Source of the DNA: Streptomyces bauhiniae
Lineage (GTDB): Bacteria; Actinomycetota; Actinomycetes; Streptomycetales; Streptomycetaceae
DNA: 64,000 bases
Assembly: GCF_004784475.1 (NCBI RefSeq)
Contig: NZ_SRRT01000005.1
Span: 434,001-498,000 of the forward strand
Direction of reading: 5' to 3'
A program made the position numbers and the translations under genes. Below the pieces are notes generated by a model, which saw only the letters and a program-made list of their open reading frames with translations, was not told the origin of the DNA and searched no databases. Of the stretch, positions 33,198 to 41,191 are shown piece by piece. The first letter of the stretch is position 1. Each line of letters begins with the position of its first letter.

Positions 33198-34361
33198 ATG
33201 AACGACCGCATGACGACTCCGTGGGGCGAGACCGAGCTGTCCCGTTTCCCCGATGATCCCCGCGACCGGCTGCGTGCCTGGGACGCCTCCGACGCGTATC
33301 TGCTGCGGCATCTGGCCGGGGAAGGGGTGGATCTGTCGGGTGAGGTCGTGGTGCTCGGCGACCGCTGGGGCGCGCTGGTGACGGCGCTCGCCGCGCACCG
33401 GCCGACGCAGATCACCGACTCCTTCCTGAGTCAGGAGGCCACGCGGGCCAACCTGGCGCGGGCCGGGGTCGGCCCCGGCGCGGTACGGCTGCTGACCACG
33501 CAGGACCCGGTGCCGGAGCGGGTGGACGTGCTGCTGGTGCGGGTGCCCAAGAGCCTGGCGCTGCTGGAGGACCAGTTGCTGCGGCTGGCGCCCTCGGTGC
33601 ACGCGGGGACGGTGGTGATCGGCACCGGCATGGTGAAGGAGATCCACACCTCCACCCTCAAGCTGTTCGAGCGGATTCTCGGGCCGACCCGCACCTCGCT
33701 GGCCGAGCAGAAGGCCCGGCTGATCTTCTGCACCCCGGACCCGTCGCTCGTCCCGCCGGACAACCCCTGGCCGTACGGGTACGCCCTGCCGGACGGGATC
33801 GGGGAGGCGTCGGGGCGGCCCGTGGTCAATCACGCGGGCGTCTTCTGCGCCGACCGGCTGGACATCGGTACCCGGTTCTTCCTCGGGCACCTGCCGGAGA
33901 CGCGCGGACGCCGGGTGGTGGACCTGGGCTGCGGCAACGGCGTGGTGGGGACGGCGGTGGCACTGGCCGACCCGGCGGCCGAGGTGCTGTTCGTGGACGA
34001 GTCGTTCCAGGCCGTCGCCTCGGCGGAGGCCACCTACAAGGCCAACGGGGTGCCGGGGCACGCGGAGTTCCGGGTCGGGGACGGGCTGGCCGGGGTGGCG
34101 TCCGGCAGCGTGGACCTGGTGCTGAACAACCCGCCCTTCCACTCCCACCAGGCCACCAGCGACGCCACGTCCTGGCGGATGTTCACCGGCGCCGAGCGCG
34201 CGCTGCGGCCGGGCGGCGAGCTGTGGGTGATCGGCAACCGGCACCTGGGCTACCACGTGAAGCTGAAGCGGCTCTTCGGCAACTGCGAACTGGTGGCGAG
34301 CGACCCGAAGTTCGTGGTGCTGAGGGCGGTCAAGAGGGGCGAGCGCCCAACAGGCGGATGA
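33198..34361 (+). CDS. RlmG/RsmC-like rRNA guanine-N2 methyltransferase
   Basis: A 387-residue SAM-dependent methyltransferase with two Rossmann-like halves. The N-terminal half is degenerate (GEVVVLGDRWGALVTALAAH). The C-terminal half has the SAM loop VVDLGCGNGVVGTAVAL (~240-256), VLFVDESFQAVASA and the catalytic motif LNNPPFHSHQATSD (~308-321). The NPPFH motif and tandem layout match RlmG (23S G1835) and RsmC (16S G1207) enzymes. Its 3' end overlaps the opposite-strand aldolase gene by 32 bases. Confidence 0.88.
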   Translation: MNDRMTTPWGETELSRFPDDPRDRLRAWDASDAYLLRHLAGEGVDLSGEVVVLGDRWGALVTALAAHRPTQITDSFLSQEATRANLARAGVGPGAVRLLTTQDPVPERVDVLLVRVPKSLALLEDQLLRLAPSVHAGTVVIGTGMVKEIHTSTLKLFERILGPTRTSLAEQKARLIFCTPDPSLVPPDNPWPYGYALPDGIGEASGRPVVNHAGVFCADRLDIGTRFFLGHLPETRGRRVVDLGCGNGVVGTAVALADPAAEVLFVDESFQAVASAEATYKANGVPGHAEFRVGDGLAGVASGSVDLVLNNPPFHSHQATSDATSWRMFTGAERALRPGGELWVIGNRHLGYHVKLKRLFGNCELVASDPKFVVLRAVKRGERPTGG

Positions 34362-35190
34362 TCCGGGCCACCTCGTCGGCCATGGCCGTCCGGCCGCCGG
34401 CGAGGTAGCTGCGCGGGTCGACGGCCTCGGGGTGCCGGCCGAGGTGGTCGCGGACGGCTCGGGTGAGGGCCGTGTTGAGCGCGGTGCCGACGTTGACCTT
34501 GCCGATGCCGCCCTCGACCGCCCTGACCAGCTCGTCGTCCGGCACGCCCGAGGAGCCGTGCAGCACCAGGGGTACGGCCAGTTCGGCGGAGAGCCGCTTG
34601 AGCAGGGCGTGGTCCAGGGCGGCGGTACGGGTGGTCATGGCGTGGGTGCTGCCGACGGCCACGGCCAGCGCGTCGACACCGGTCCGCGCGACGAAGTCCC
34701 GCGCCTCGGCGGGGTCGGTACGGGCGCCGGGGGCGTGGGCGTCCAGCGGGGGTCTGCCGTCCTTGCCGCCTATCCGGCCCAACTCGGCCTCGATCCAGAG
34801 ATCTTGGGCATGCGCCCAGTCGGCGGCCGCCTGGGTTGCCGTGAGGTTCGCCGCGTAGGACAGGCGGGCGGCGTCGTACATCACCGAGCTGAACCCGGCA
34901 TCCGGGGCGCTGCGCAGGAGGTCGTCGCTCTGGACGTGGTCGAGGTGCAACGCCACCGGCACGGCGGCCTGTTCGGCGGCGGAGACGGCGGCGCGGGCGA
35001 GGGGCCGGAGGTGGCCGTTCCTGAACTTGACCGCGTTCTCACTCACTTGGAGCACGACGGGCGCTCCGGCCGTCTCGGCTCCGGTGACGACGGCCTCGAT
35101 GTGTTCGAGGGTGATGATGTTGAACGCGGCCACGGCGGTACGGAGTCGGGCGGCTCGGGTGATCAGTTCACCGGTGGTGGTGAGGGGCAC
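34330..35190 (-). CDS. Class II (zinc) ketose-bisphosphate aldolase, tagatose/fructose type
   Basis: A 286-residue aldolase. The active site ALHLDHVQSDD has the catalytic D84 and zinc ligand H85. Further family motifs are GFSSVMYDAARLSYAANL, AVGSTHAM, VPLVLHGSSGVPDDEL and GIGKVNVGTALNTAL. Together with the SIS protein (22 bases upstream on the same strand) and the DeoR regulator it looks like an Aga-type module in which tagatose-1,6-bisphosphate is cleaved. Fructose-bisphosphate cannot be excluded. No sugar-phosphate kinase lies next to it. Confidence 0.88.
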   Translation of the reverse strand: MPLTTTGELITRAARLRTAVAAFNIITLEHIEAVVTGAETAGAPVVLQVSENAVKFRNGHLRPLARAAVSAAEQAAVPVALHLDHVQSDDLLRSAPDAGFSSVMYDAARLSYAANLTATQAAADWAHAQDLWIEAELGRIGGKDGRPPLDAHAPGARTDPAEARDFVARTGVDALAVAVGSTHAMTTRTAALDHALLKRLSAELAVPLVLHGSSGVPDDELVRAVEGGIGKVNVGTALNTALTRAVRDHLGRHPEAVDPRSYLAGGRTAMADEVARIIRLLGARPS

Positions 35191-35211
35191 GGCGGCTGGT
35201 CCCTTCCGCGT

Positions 35212-36093
35212 TCAGGGGGTGAGGATCACCGAGCGGGTGAGGTGGCGCGGCCGGTCCGGGTCGAGTCCCCGGGCTGCGGCCACGGCGACGGCGAGACGCT
35301 GGACGCGGATCAGTTCGGCGAGCGGGTCGAGTCCGCCCTCGATCCACAACGCGCCGGTCGCGCGCACCTGTTCGGCAAGCCCCTCGGGCGCCGGGCCCAG
35401 TGTCCAGGTCGCGGTGTCCTCGCCGCTGATGCTGATCGGGCCGTGCCGGTACTCCATCGCCGGGTACGCCTCGGTCCAGGACAGCGACGCCTCGCGCATC
35501 TTCAGCGCCGCCTCGTTCGCCAGTCCCACGGTCCAGCCCCGGCCGAGGAAGGTGAACTCCCGTCGCTCCACCAGCCCTTGGGGCAGCGGGATGGTGAGGG
35601 CCGCGCGGGCGTCGGTGACGGCGGCCGGGGTGTGCAGCCCGAGGTGGGCGCGGAGCAGGGTGAGGGCGGTGGTGGCGAACCGGGTCTGCACGACGGAACG
35701 TTCGTCGGCGTAGTCGAGGACCACCAGATCGTCGGCGGCCTGCTGTATGGGCGTCTCGGGGTCGGCGGTGATCGCGGTGGTGCGTGCCGTGCCCTTCAAC
35801 TGGGCCAGCAGGTCGAGAACTTCGGTGGTGGTGCCGGAGCGGGTGAGGGCGATGACCTGGTCGTAGGACCGGCCGCGCGGGAACTCCGAGGCGGCGAAGG
35901 CGTCCGTCTCACCCTGCCCGGCGTCCTCGCGCAGCGCGGCCACGGCCTGCGCCATGAAGTACGAGGTCCCGCAGCCGACGACCGCGACCCGCTCCCCCGG
36001 CACCGGCAGGGCCGCCCGGTACGGGGCCGCCTCCCGCGCCGCCCGTTCCCAGCACTCCGGCTGGCTGCTCAGCTCGTCCTCGACATGGCTCAT
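35212..36093 (-). CDS. SIS-domain sugar isomerase/deaminase (AgaS-like)
   Basis: A 293-residue protein with two SIS domains. The first has VAVVGCGTSYFMAQAVAALR and VIALTRSGTTTEVLDLLAQL; the second has TFLGRGWTVGLANEAALKMR, EASLSWTEAYPAMEYRHGPI. This is the GlmS C-domain/AgaS layout, so it may deaminate and isomerise galactosamine-6-phosphate. ATG 36093 is preferred because GGGGAGGG precedes it; earlier in-frame codons have no ribosome site. It is co-directional with the aldolase and divergent from the DeoR gene. Confidence 0.85.
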   Translation of the reverse strand: MSHVEDELSSQPECWERAAREAAPYRAALPVPGERVAVVGCGTSYFMAQAVAALREDAGQGETDAFAASEFPRGRSYDQVIALTRSGTTTEVLDLLAQLKGTARTTAITADPETPIQQAADDLVVLDYADERSVVQTRFATTALTLLRAHLGLHTPAAVTDARAALTIPLPQGLVERREFTFLGRGWTVGLANEAALKMREASLSWTEAYPAMEYRHGPISISGEDTATWTLGPAPEGLAEQVRATGALWIEGGLDPLAELIRVQRLAVAVAAARGLDPDRPRHLTRSVILTP

Positions 36094-36117
36094 GCCACAC
36101 CCTCCCCAGGCTGATCG

Positions 36118-36161
36118 TTCGTGCAAGATACTGCCGACTTTCGAGCACAATCAAGCATCGG
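36118..36161. promoter_or_regulatory. Direct-repeat operator between SIS and DeoR genes
   Basis: TTCGTGCAAGAT (36118-36129) and TTCGAGCACAAT (36140-36151) match at 9 of 12 positions and are exactly 22 bases apart. A third TCAAGCA core begins at 36151, about 10 bases further on. Helically phased direct repeats in a divergent promoter are typical DeoR-family sites. Confidence 0.5.
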
Positions 36162-36216
36162 AACGGAAATCGCCGGTGCGTTAGGGTCGCCGGGAGATCA
36201 CAGGAACGGAGACCCG

Positions 36217-36996
36217 ATGGCGCGGGACACCCGCTGGCAGGCACTGCTCGAACTCCTCGCGGAGCGCGGCCGGTTGGAGGTCGAGGAGGCGGCGGCCGAG
36301 CTGGCTGTGTCGGCGGCGACCATCCGCCGGGACCTCGACGGGCTGGCCGAGCAGCGGATGCTCGTACGGACGCGGGGCGGAGCGGTGGCGCACGGGGTGT
36401 CGTACGAGCTGCCGCTGCGCTACAAGACGGCCCGGCACGCCTCCGAGAAGCAGCGGATCGCGGCGGCGGTGGCGGAACTGGTGGCGCCGGGCGAGGCGGT
36501 GGGGCTGACCGGGGGCACCACGACCACGGAGGTGGCCCGCGCGCTGGCCGTACGCCCCGATCTGGCCGCGGGCTCGCCCGCGTTGACCGTGGTCACCAAC
36601 GCGCTCAACATCGCGGGGGAACTCGCCGTACGGCCGCAGTTCAAGATCGTGGTGACCGGCGGGGTGGCGCGTCCGCAGTCGTTCGAGCTGGTCGGGCCGC
36701 TCGCGGACGGGGTGCTCAGCGCGGTGACGCTGGACGTGGCGGTGCTCGGGGTGGGCGCCTTCGACCCGGTGCACGGCGCTGCGGCGCACGACGAGTCGGA
36801 GGCGGCGGTCAACCGGCTGCTGTGCGAGCGCGCGGAGCGGGTGGTGGTCGCGGCCGACTCCAGCAAGCTTCAGCGGCGGGCGTTCGCCCAGATCTGCGGC
36901 CCGGAGCCGGTGGACACCCTGGTGACGGACACCGCGGTCGCCCCGGAGACGGTGCGCCGGTTCGAGGAGGCGGGCGTGCGCGTGCTGGCCGTCTGA
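36217..36996 (+). CDS. DeoR-family regulator of the amino-sugar module
   Basis: A 259-residue repressor. The HTH is WQALLELLAERGRLEVEEAA then AELAVSAATIRRDLDGLAEQ. The sensor domain has LTGGTTTTEVARALA, VVTNALNIAGELA, VVTGGVARPQSFELVGP and DVAVLGVGAFDPVHGA. ATG 36217 has AGGAACGGAG upstream. It is divergent from the SIS-aldolase pair, with phased repeats in between, so it probably represses that pair and itself until a galactosamine- or tagatose-phosphate accumulates (inference). Confidence 0.9.
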   Translation: MARDTRWQALLELLAERGRLEVEEAAAELAVSAATIRRDLDGLAEQRMLVRTRGGAVAHGVSYELPLRYKTARHASEKQRIAAAVAELVAPGEAVGLTGGTTTTEVARALAVRPDLAAGSPALTVVTNALNIAGELAVRPQFKIVVTGGVARPQSFELVGPLADGVLSAVTLDVAVLGVGAFDPVHGAAAHDESEAAVNRLLCERAERVVVAADSSKLQRRAFAQICGPEPVDTLVTDTAVAPETVRRFEEAGVRVLAV

Positions 36997-37032
36997 GCCG
37001 CGCGGATCAGACGGCGAGTACCGGCCGCCGGA

Positions 37033-37725
37033 TCAGGCGGCCGGCAGACCCACGCTCGCGCCGAGCCGGGTCACCGCATGCCGGAAGAAGCGCTCGCGGT
37101 CGAGCACCACCTGCTCGAACTGCCCGAACACCTCGAACCCGACCAGCCCGAACAGCTCCGCCCAGGCGGCGACCATGGCGGGCGCGGCCTCCACCGGCAG
37201 CTCGGGGGCAATGTCGGCCGCCATGCGCTCGGCCTCGGGCCGCAGCTCGGCGGGGAGCGACAGCCCGGTGAGGCCGGGCCCCCGGTCGGCGTCGCGGACG
37301 ACCCCGATCAGCACCATGGCCACCCGCGCGGCGGACGGGATGGTGGTGGCGGGGGCCGCGTATCCCGGTACCGGCGAGCCGTAGATCAGGGCGTACTCGT
37401 GCGGGTGGGCCAGCGCCCATACCCGTACCGCCTCGCACGCGACCGTCCAGCGGCGCATCAACTCCCCCTCGGGGACAGCCGCGTGGGCGGTCTCGGCCGC
37501 CTCGCCGATCGCGTCGTAGGCGTCGATGATCAGCGCGGTCAGCAGGTCGTCGCGGCTCGGGAAGTACCGGTAGAGCGCGGACGACACCATGCCCAGCTCG
37601 CGGGCCACGGCGCGCAGCGAGAGCCTCGACGCGCCCTCGGCGGCGAGCTGTCTGCGGGCCTCGTCCTTGATGGCCGCGGTGACCTCGGTCCTGGCCCGCG
37701 CGCGGGCGCCCTCTGCGGTGCTCAT
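37033..37725 (-). CDS. TetR-family regulator
   Basis: A 230-residue repressor. The N-terminal HTH is LSLRAVARELGMVSSALYRY followed by FPSRDDLLTALIIDAY. The C-terminal ligand domain contains WALAHPHEYALIYGSPVPGY, typical of the WHG/TetR_C_33-like actinobacterial group. ATG 37725 (MSTAEGARARARTEV) is chosen over upstream in-frame codons because it directly precedes the usual basic arm. It is divergent from the deazaflavin oxidoreductase gene, and palindromic AGAGCA-type sites lie between, so it likely controls both. Confidence 0.9.
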   Translation of the reverse strand: MSTAEGARARARTEVTAAIKDEARRQLAAEGASRLSLRAVARELGMVSSALYRYFPSRDDLLTALIIDAYDAIGEAAETAHAAVPEGELMRRWTVACEAVRVWALAHPHEYALIYGSPVPGYAAPATTIPSAARVAMVLIGVVRDADRGPGLTGLSLPAELRPEAERMAADIAPELPVEAAPAMVAAWAELFGLVGFEVFGQFEQVVLDRERFFRHAVTRLGASVGLPAA

Positions 37726-37768
37726 GCGGGTCAGTGTGCCACGTGAGGCAGAGCGGTGCACACAAAGC

Positions 37769-37836
37769 AGAGCACTGCTCTTGCGCGAGAGCACCGATCT
37801 CGGCACACTGGAAGCAGAAGCGAGAGCACCGCTCTC
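37769..37836. promoter_or_regulatory. Three AGAGCA/TGCTCT palindromes, TetR operator region
   Basis: AGAGCACTGCTCT (37769-37781, perfect), GAGAGCACCGATCTC (37787-37801, one mismatch) and GAGAGCACCGCTCTC (37822-37836, perfect) lie in the 131-base divergent promoter. The shape matches TetR-family operators. Confidence 0.68.
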
Positions 37837-37856
37837 CCGAACCCCTGGGGGTCGTC

Positions 37857-38309
37857 ATGTCGTCCGCGCCGTACTACCTGAAGGCAAGCCCGCTCGGTAC
37901 CTGGTTCAACGGGCTGGTCGGCAAGCTCGCCCGCCTCGGTGTCAGCCTGGCGGGCAGCGCGGAGCTGTCGGTGCGCGGCCGCAAGAGCGGGGAGATGCAG
38001 CGCATCCCGGTCAACCCGCACACCTACGAGGGCGAGCGGTACCTCGTCTCGGCGCGCGGCCACTCCCAGTGGGTGCGCAACATGCGCGCGGCGCACGGCG
38101 GTGAGCTGCGGGTCGGCCGGAAGGTGCGGCCGTTCCGCGCGGTGGAGCTGCCCGACGCGGAGAAGCTCCCGATCCTGCGGACCTACCTGGAGCGCTGGGG
38201 CTGGCAGGTCGACAAGTTCTTCGCCGGGGTGACCGCGAAAAGCTCCGACGCGGAGATCCTCGCGGCCGCCTCCGACCACCCGGTGTTCCGGATCACCGTC
38301 ACGGACTGA
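37857..38309 (+). CDS. Deazaflavin (F420)-dependent nitroreductase-family oxidoreductase
   Basis: A 150-residue split-barrel protein of the Ddn family. It has LSVRGRKSGEMQRIPVNPHT, ERYLVSARGHSQWVRNMRAA and ELRVGRKVRPFRAVEL, the usual F420-binding strands and loop. Mycobacterial Ddn and relatives reduce quinones and nitroaromatics with F420H2. Start ATG 37857; the ribosome site is weak. The last codons lie in a 20-bp repeat that is duplicated downstream. Likely repressed by the divergent TetR protein. Confidence 0.88.
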   Translation: MSSAPYYLKASPLGTWFNGLVGKLARLGVSLAGSAELSVRGRKSGEMQRIPVNPHTYEGERYLVSARGHSQWVRNMRAAHGGELRVGRKVRPFRAVELPDAEKLPILRTYLERWGWQVDKFFAGVTAKSSDAEILAAASDHPVFRITVTD

Positions 38310-38335
38310 CGGGGCTCACCGTCACGGACTGACGG
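38293..38335. repeat. 20-bp tandem direct repeat containing two stem-loops and both genes' stops
   Basis: The 20 bases TCACCGTCACGGACTGACGG occur at 38293-38312 and again at 38316-38335, separated by three bases. Each copy holds CCGTCA-CGGAC-TGACGG, a 6-bp stem-loop. The first copy contains the stop of the Ddn-like gene; the second contains the stop of the convergent flavoprotein gene. It may act as a double bidirectional terminator. Confidence 0.8.
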
Positions 38336-39605
38336 TGTCCCCCTGCTCCGGGTGCTCCGGCTGCTCGGCCCGCTCAGGCTTGATCTCCGGCACGGCTCGC
38401 CCCCGGTCAAGCGCGGCCAGCGCTCGCTGGGCCAGCGGACGGGACCTGACCATCTCCCCCAGCGTCGTCGCACCGGTGGTGATGTCCCGGAACGCCTTCC
38501 ACGCGGGCCGGAACCCGGTGATCCCGGCGTGGAAGACACCGGGACGGCGCTCGAAGGCGGCCAGCAGCCGCTTGCCGACGCTCATCTCCACGCCGAGCCC
38601 CGCCTTGATGGCGAAGGCGTAGTTCAGCGCCTGCCGGCGGGTGTCGACCGCGTCGTGGGCCTCGGCGATCCGTACCGCCCACTCCCCCGCCAGGCGCCCG
38701 GAGCGCAGCGCGAAGGAGATGCCCTCACGGGTCCAGGGCTCCAGCAGTCCGGCCGCGTCGCCGCAGACCAGCACCCGGCCGCGGGAGAGCGGGGAGTCGT
38801 CGGCGCGGCAGCGGGTCAAGTGCCCGGAGGAGATGCTCGGTTCGAAGCCGGCCAGGCCCAGCCGGGCGATGAAGTCCTCCAAGTACCGCTTGGTGGCCGC
38901 CCCTTCGCCGCGCGCGGAGATCACGCCGACGGTGAGCGTGTCGCCCTTGGGGAAGACCCAGCCGTAACTGCCGGGCAGCGGGCCCCAGTCGATGAGGACG
39001 CGGCCCTTCCAGTCCTCGGCGACGGTGTCCGGCACCGGGATCTCGGCCTCCAGACCGAGGTCGACCTGGTCGAGCTTGACCCCGACATGGGCTCCTATCC
39101 GGCTGGCGCTGCCGTCCGCGCCGACCACCGCGTGGGCCAGTACCGTCTCGCCGCTCTGCAGGACCACGGCGACGGTGCGCCGGTCGGGGACGGCCGAGCC
39201 GTGCTGCTCGACGCGCTGCACGGTGACGCCGGTGCGCACCTCCGCGCCCGCCTTCTGGGCGTGCTCCACCAGGCGCTGGTCGAACTCGGGCCGGTTGATC
39301 AGCCCGAACAGCATCTGCCGGGAGCGGCGGGTCCGGGTGAAGCGGCCGTTGTGGGAGAAGGTGACCGCGTGCACCCGGTCCCTGAAGGGGAGTTCGAAGC
39401 CGGGCGGGAGCGCGTCGCGGGAGGGGCCGATGATGCCGCCGCCGCACGTCTTGTAGCGGGGCAGTTCCGCCTTCTCCAGGATCAGCACCCGGCGGCCGGC
39501 GACGGCCGCCGCGTAGGCCGCCGAGGCGCCCGCGGGTCCCGCGCCGACCACGACGACGTCCCAGACCCGCCGCTCATCCTCCGCCGAAGTGTTCTCGCCG
39601 CTCAC
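38322..39605 (-). CDS. Geranylgeranyl-reductase-family FAD oxidoreductase
   Basis: A 427-residue flavoprotein. The N-terminal FAD site is WDVVVVGAGPAGASAAYAAA with LILEKAELPRYKTCGGGI. The second FAD motif is VVGADGSASRIGAHVGV and the third is GRVLVCGDAAGLLEPWTREG. The PRYKTCGGG and EPWTREGISFALRSG segments are typical of geranylgeranyl reductases and related actinobacterial enzymes that saturate isoprenoid chains (menaquinone, lipids). Substrate is inferred only from the family. It converges on the Ddn-like gene. Confidence 0.88.
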   Translation of the reverse strand: MSGENTSAEDERRVWDVVVVGAGPAGASAAYAAAVAGRRVLILEKAELPRYKTCGGGIIGPSRDALPPGFELPFRDRVHAVTFSHNGRFTRTRRSRQMLFGLINRPEFDQRLVEHAQKAGAEVRTGVTVQRVEQHGSAVPDRRTVAVVLQSGETVLAHAVVGADGSASRIGAHVGVKLDQVDLGLEAEIPVPDTVAEDWKGRVLIDWGPLPGSYGWVFPKGDTLTVGVISARGEGAATKRYLEDFIARLGLAGFEPSISSGHLTRCRADDSPLSRGRVLVCGDAAGLLEPWTREGISFALRSGRLAGEWAVRIAEAHDAVDTRRQALNYAFAIKAGLGVEMSVGKRLLAAFERRPGVFHAGITGFRPAWKAFRDITTGATTLGEMVRSRPLAQRALAALDRGRAVPEIKPERAEQPEHPEQGDTVSP

Positions 39606-39777
39606 GATGGTCCATCGCTCCGATCAAGCCGCTGCCGCTCCCCCGGTGCACCGCTGACACGGGGCGGGGGAACCCCCATGTCCCACGCATCCTACGGCTG
39701 GTCCCCGGCGTGGGCCGCTGTGGGAGGATCGGTGTATTCCAGCAGTTCAACGTCGTAACCCATGAGGAGCCGTGCCC

Positions 39778-41133
39778 ATGTCGTCGAATCCGGTCGCCGA
39801 GACCGTCGCCTCGCTGATGCCCCGCGCCAAGGCGGAGCTGGCCGAGCTGGTCGCCTTCAGGTCGGTGGCGGACTTCGAGCAGTTCCCGAAGAGCGAGAGC
39901 GAGGGCGCCGCGAACTGGATCGTGGACGCGCTCACCGCCGAGGGCTTCACCGACGTGGCACTCCTGGACACCCCCGACGGCACCCAGTCGGTGTACGGCT
40001 ACCTGCCCGGCCCCGAGGGCGCCAAGACCGTGCTGCTCTACGCCCACTACGACGTGCAGCCCCCGCTGGACGAGGCCGGCTGGACCACTCCCCCGTTCGA
40101 GCTGACCGAGCGCGACGGCCGCTGGTACGGGCGTGGCGCGGCCGACTGCAAGGGCGGCCTGATCATGCACCTGCTGGCGCTGCGCGCGCTGAAGGCGAAC
40201 GGCGGGGTGCCGGTCAACATCAAGGTGATCGCGGAGGGCTCCGAGGAGCAGGGCACGGGCGGTCTGGAGCGGTACGCGGAGGCGCACCCCGAGCTGCTGA
40301 CGGCGGACACCATCGTGATCGGCGACACCGGCAACTTCCGGGTGGGCCTGCCGACGGCGACCACCACGCTGCGCGGCATGACGATGCTCCGGGTCCAGGT
40401 CGACACCCTGGCCGGGAACCTGCACTCGGGCCAGTTCGGCGGCGCCGCCCCGGACGCGCTCGCCGCGCTGATCCGCCTGCTGGACTCGCTGCGCGCCGAG
40501 GACGGTTCGACCACGGTGGACGGCCTGACGGCCGACGCCCGCTGGGAGGGCCTGGAGTACGGCGAGGAGCAGTTCCGTATCGACGCCAAGGTGCTGGACG
40601 GCGTCGAGCTGATCGGTGACGGCTCGGTGGCCGACCGCCTGTGGGCGCGTCCGGCCGTGACCGTCATCGGCATCGACTGCCCGCCGGTCGTGGGCGCCAC
40701 GCCGTCCGTGCAGTCCAGTGCCCGCGCGCAGATCAGCCTCCGGGTGCCGCCGGGCGTGGACGCCGCCGAGGCGACCAAGCTGCTCACCGCCCACCTGGAG
40801 GCCCATGTGCCGTGGGGCGCGCGGGTGAGCATCGAGCAGGTGGGCCAGGGCCAGCCGTTCCGCGCCGACACCACGAGCCCCGCCTACCAGGCGATGGCCG
40901 ACGCGATGGCGGTGGCCTACCCCGGCGAGACCATGCAGTACGCGGGCCAGGGCGGCTCGATCCCGCTCTGCAACACCCTCGCCGGTCTCTACCCCGAGGC
41001 CGAGATCCTGCTCATCGGTCTGAGCGAGCCGGAGGCCCAGATCCACGCGGTCAACGAGAGCGTCTCCCCCGAGGAACTGGAGCGCCTCTCGGTCGCGGAG
41101 GCCCTGTTCCTGAACAACTACGCGGCGAACTGA
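39778..41133 (+). CDS. M20-family zinc dipeptidase
   Basis: A 451-residue metallopeptidase. Metal-site motifs occur in order: LLYAHYDVQPP (His and catalytic Asp), YGRGAADCKGGLIMHL (bridging Asp), VIAEGSEEQGTGGLE (catalytic Glu and ligand Glu), VIGDTGNF (Asp) and QIHAVNESV (final His). The dimerisation lid lies between. ATG 39778 has AGGAG eight bases upstream; GTG 39772 is too close to it. Cytoplasmic peptide turnover is the probable role. It ends in a hairpin shared with the convergent fusion gene. Confidence 0.92.
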   Translation: MSSNPVAETVASLMPRAKAELAELVAFRSVADFEQFPKSESEGAANWIVDALTAEGFTDVALLDTPDGTQSVYGYLPGPEGAKTVLLYAHYDVQPPLDEAGWTTPPFELTERDGRWYGRGAADCKGGLIMHLLALRALKANGGVPVNIKVIAEGSEEQGTGGLERYAEAHPELLTADTIVIGDTGNFRVGLPTATTTLRGMTMLRVQVDTLAGNLHSGQFGGAAPDALAALIRLLDSLRAEDGSTTVDGLTADARWEGLEYGEEQFRIDAKVLDGVELIGDGSVADRLWARPAVTVIGIDCPPVVGATPSVQSSARAQISLRVPPGVDAAEATKLLTAHLEAHVPWGARVSIEQVGQGQPFRADTTSPAYQAMADAMAVAYPGETMQYAGQGGSIPLCNTLAGLYPEAEILLIGLSEPEAQIHAVNESVSPEELERLSVAEALFLNNYAAN

Positions 41134-41191
41134 GCGAAGGGGCGACGGTGCGTTCCCTCAAAGGCGCGCACCGTCGTCGATCCTCGCTCAG
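41130..41191. terminator. Bidirectional terminator containing both stop codons
   Basis: CTGAGCGA (41130-41137) pairs with TCGCTCAG (41184-41191). Inside it CGACGGTGCG (41143-41152) pairs with CGCACCGTCG (41167-41176). The outer arms carry the stop codons of the dipeptidase (41131-41133) and of the convergent fusion gene (41188-41190). Confidence 0.8.

Noticed and set aside
34432..36114. A 560-codon plus-strand frame
   Set aside because: It is antisense to the aldolase and SIS genes, both with intact catalytic motifs.
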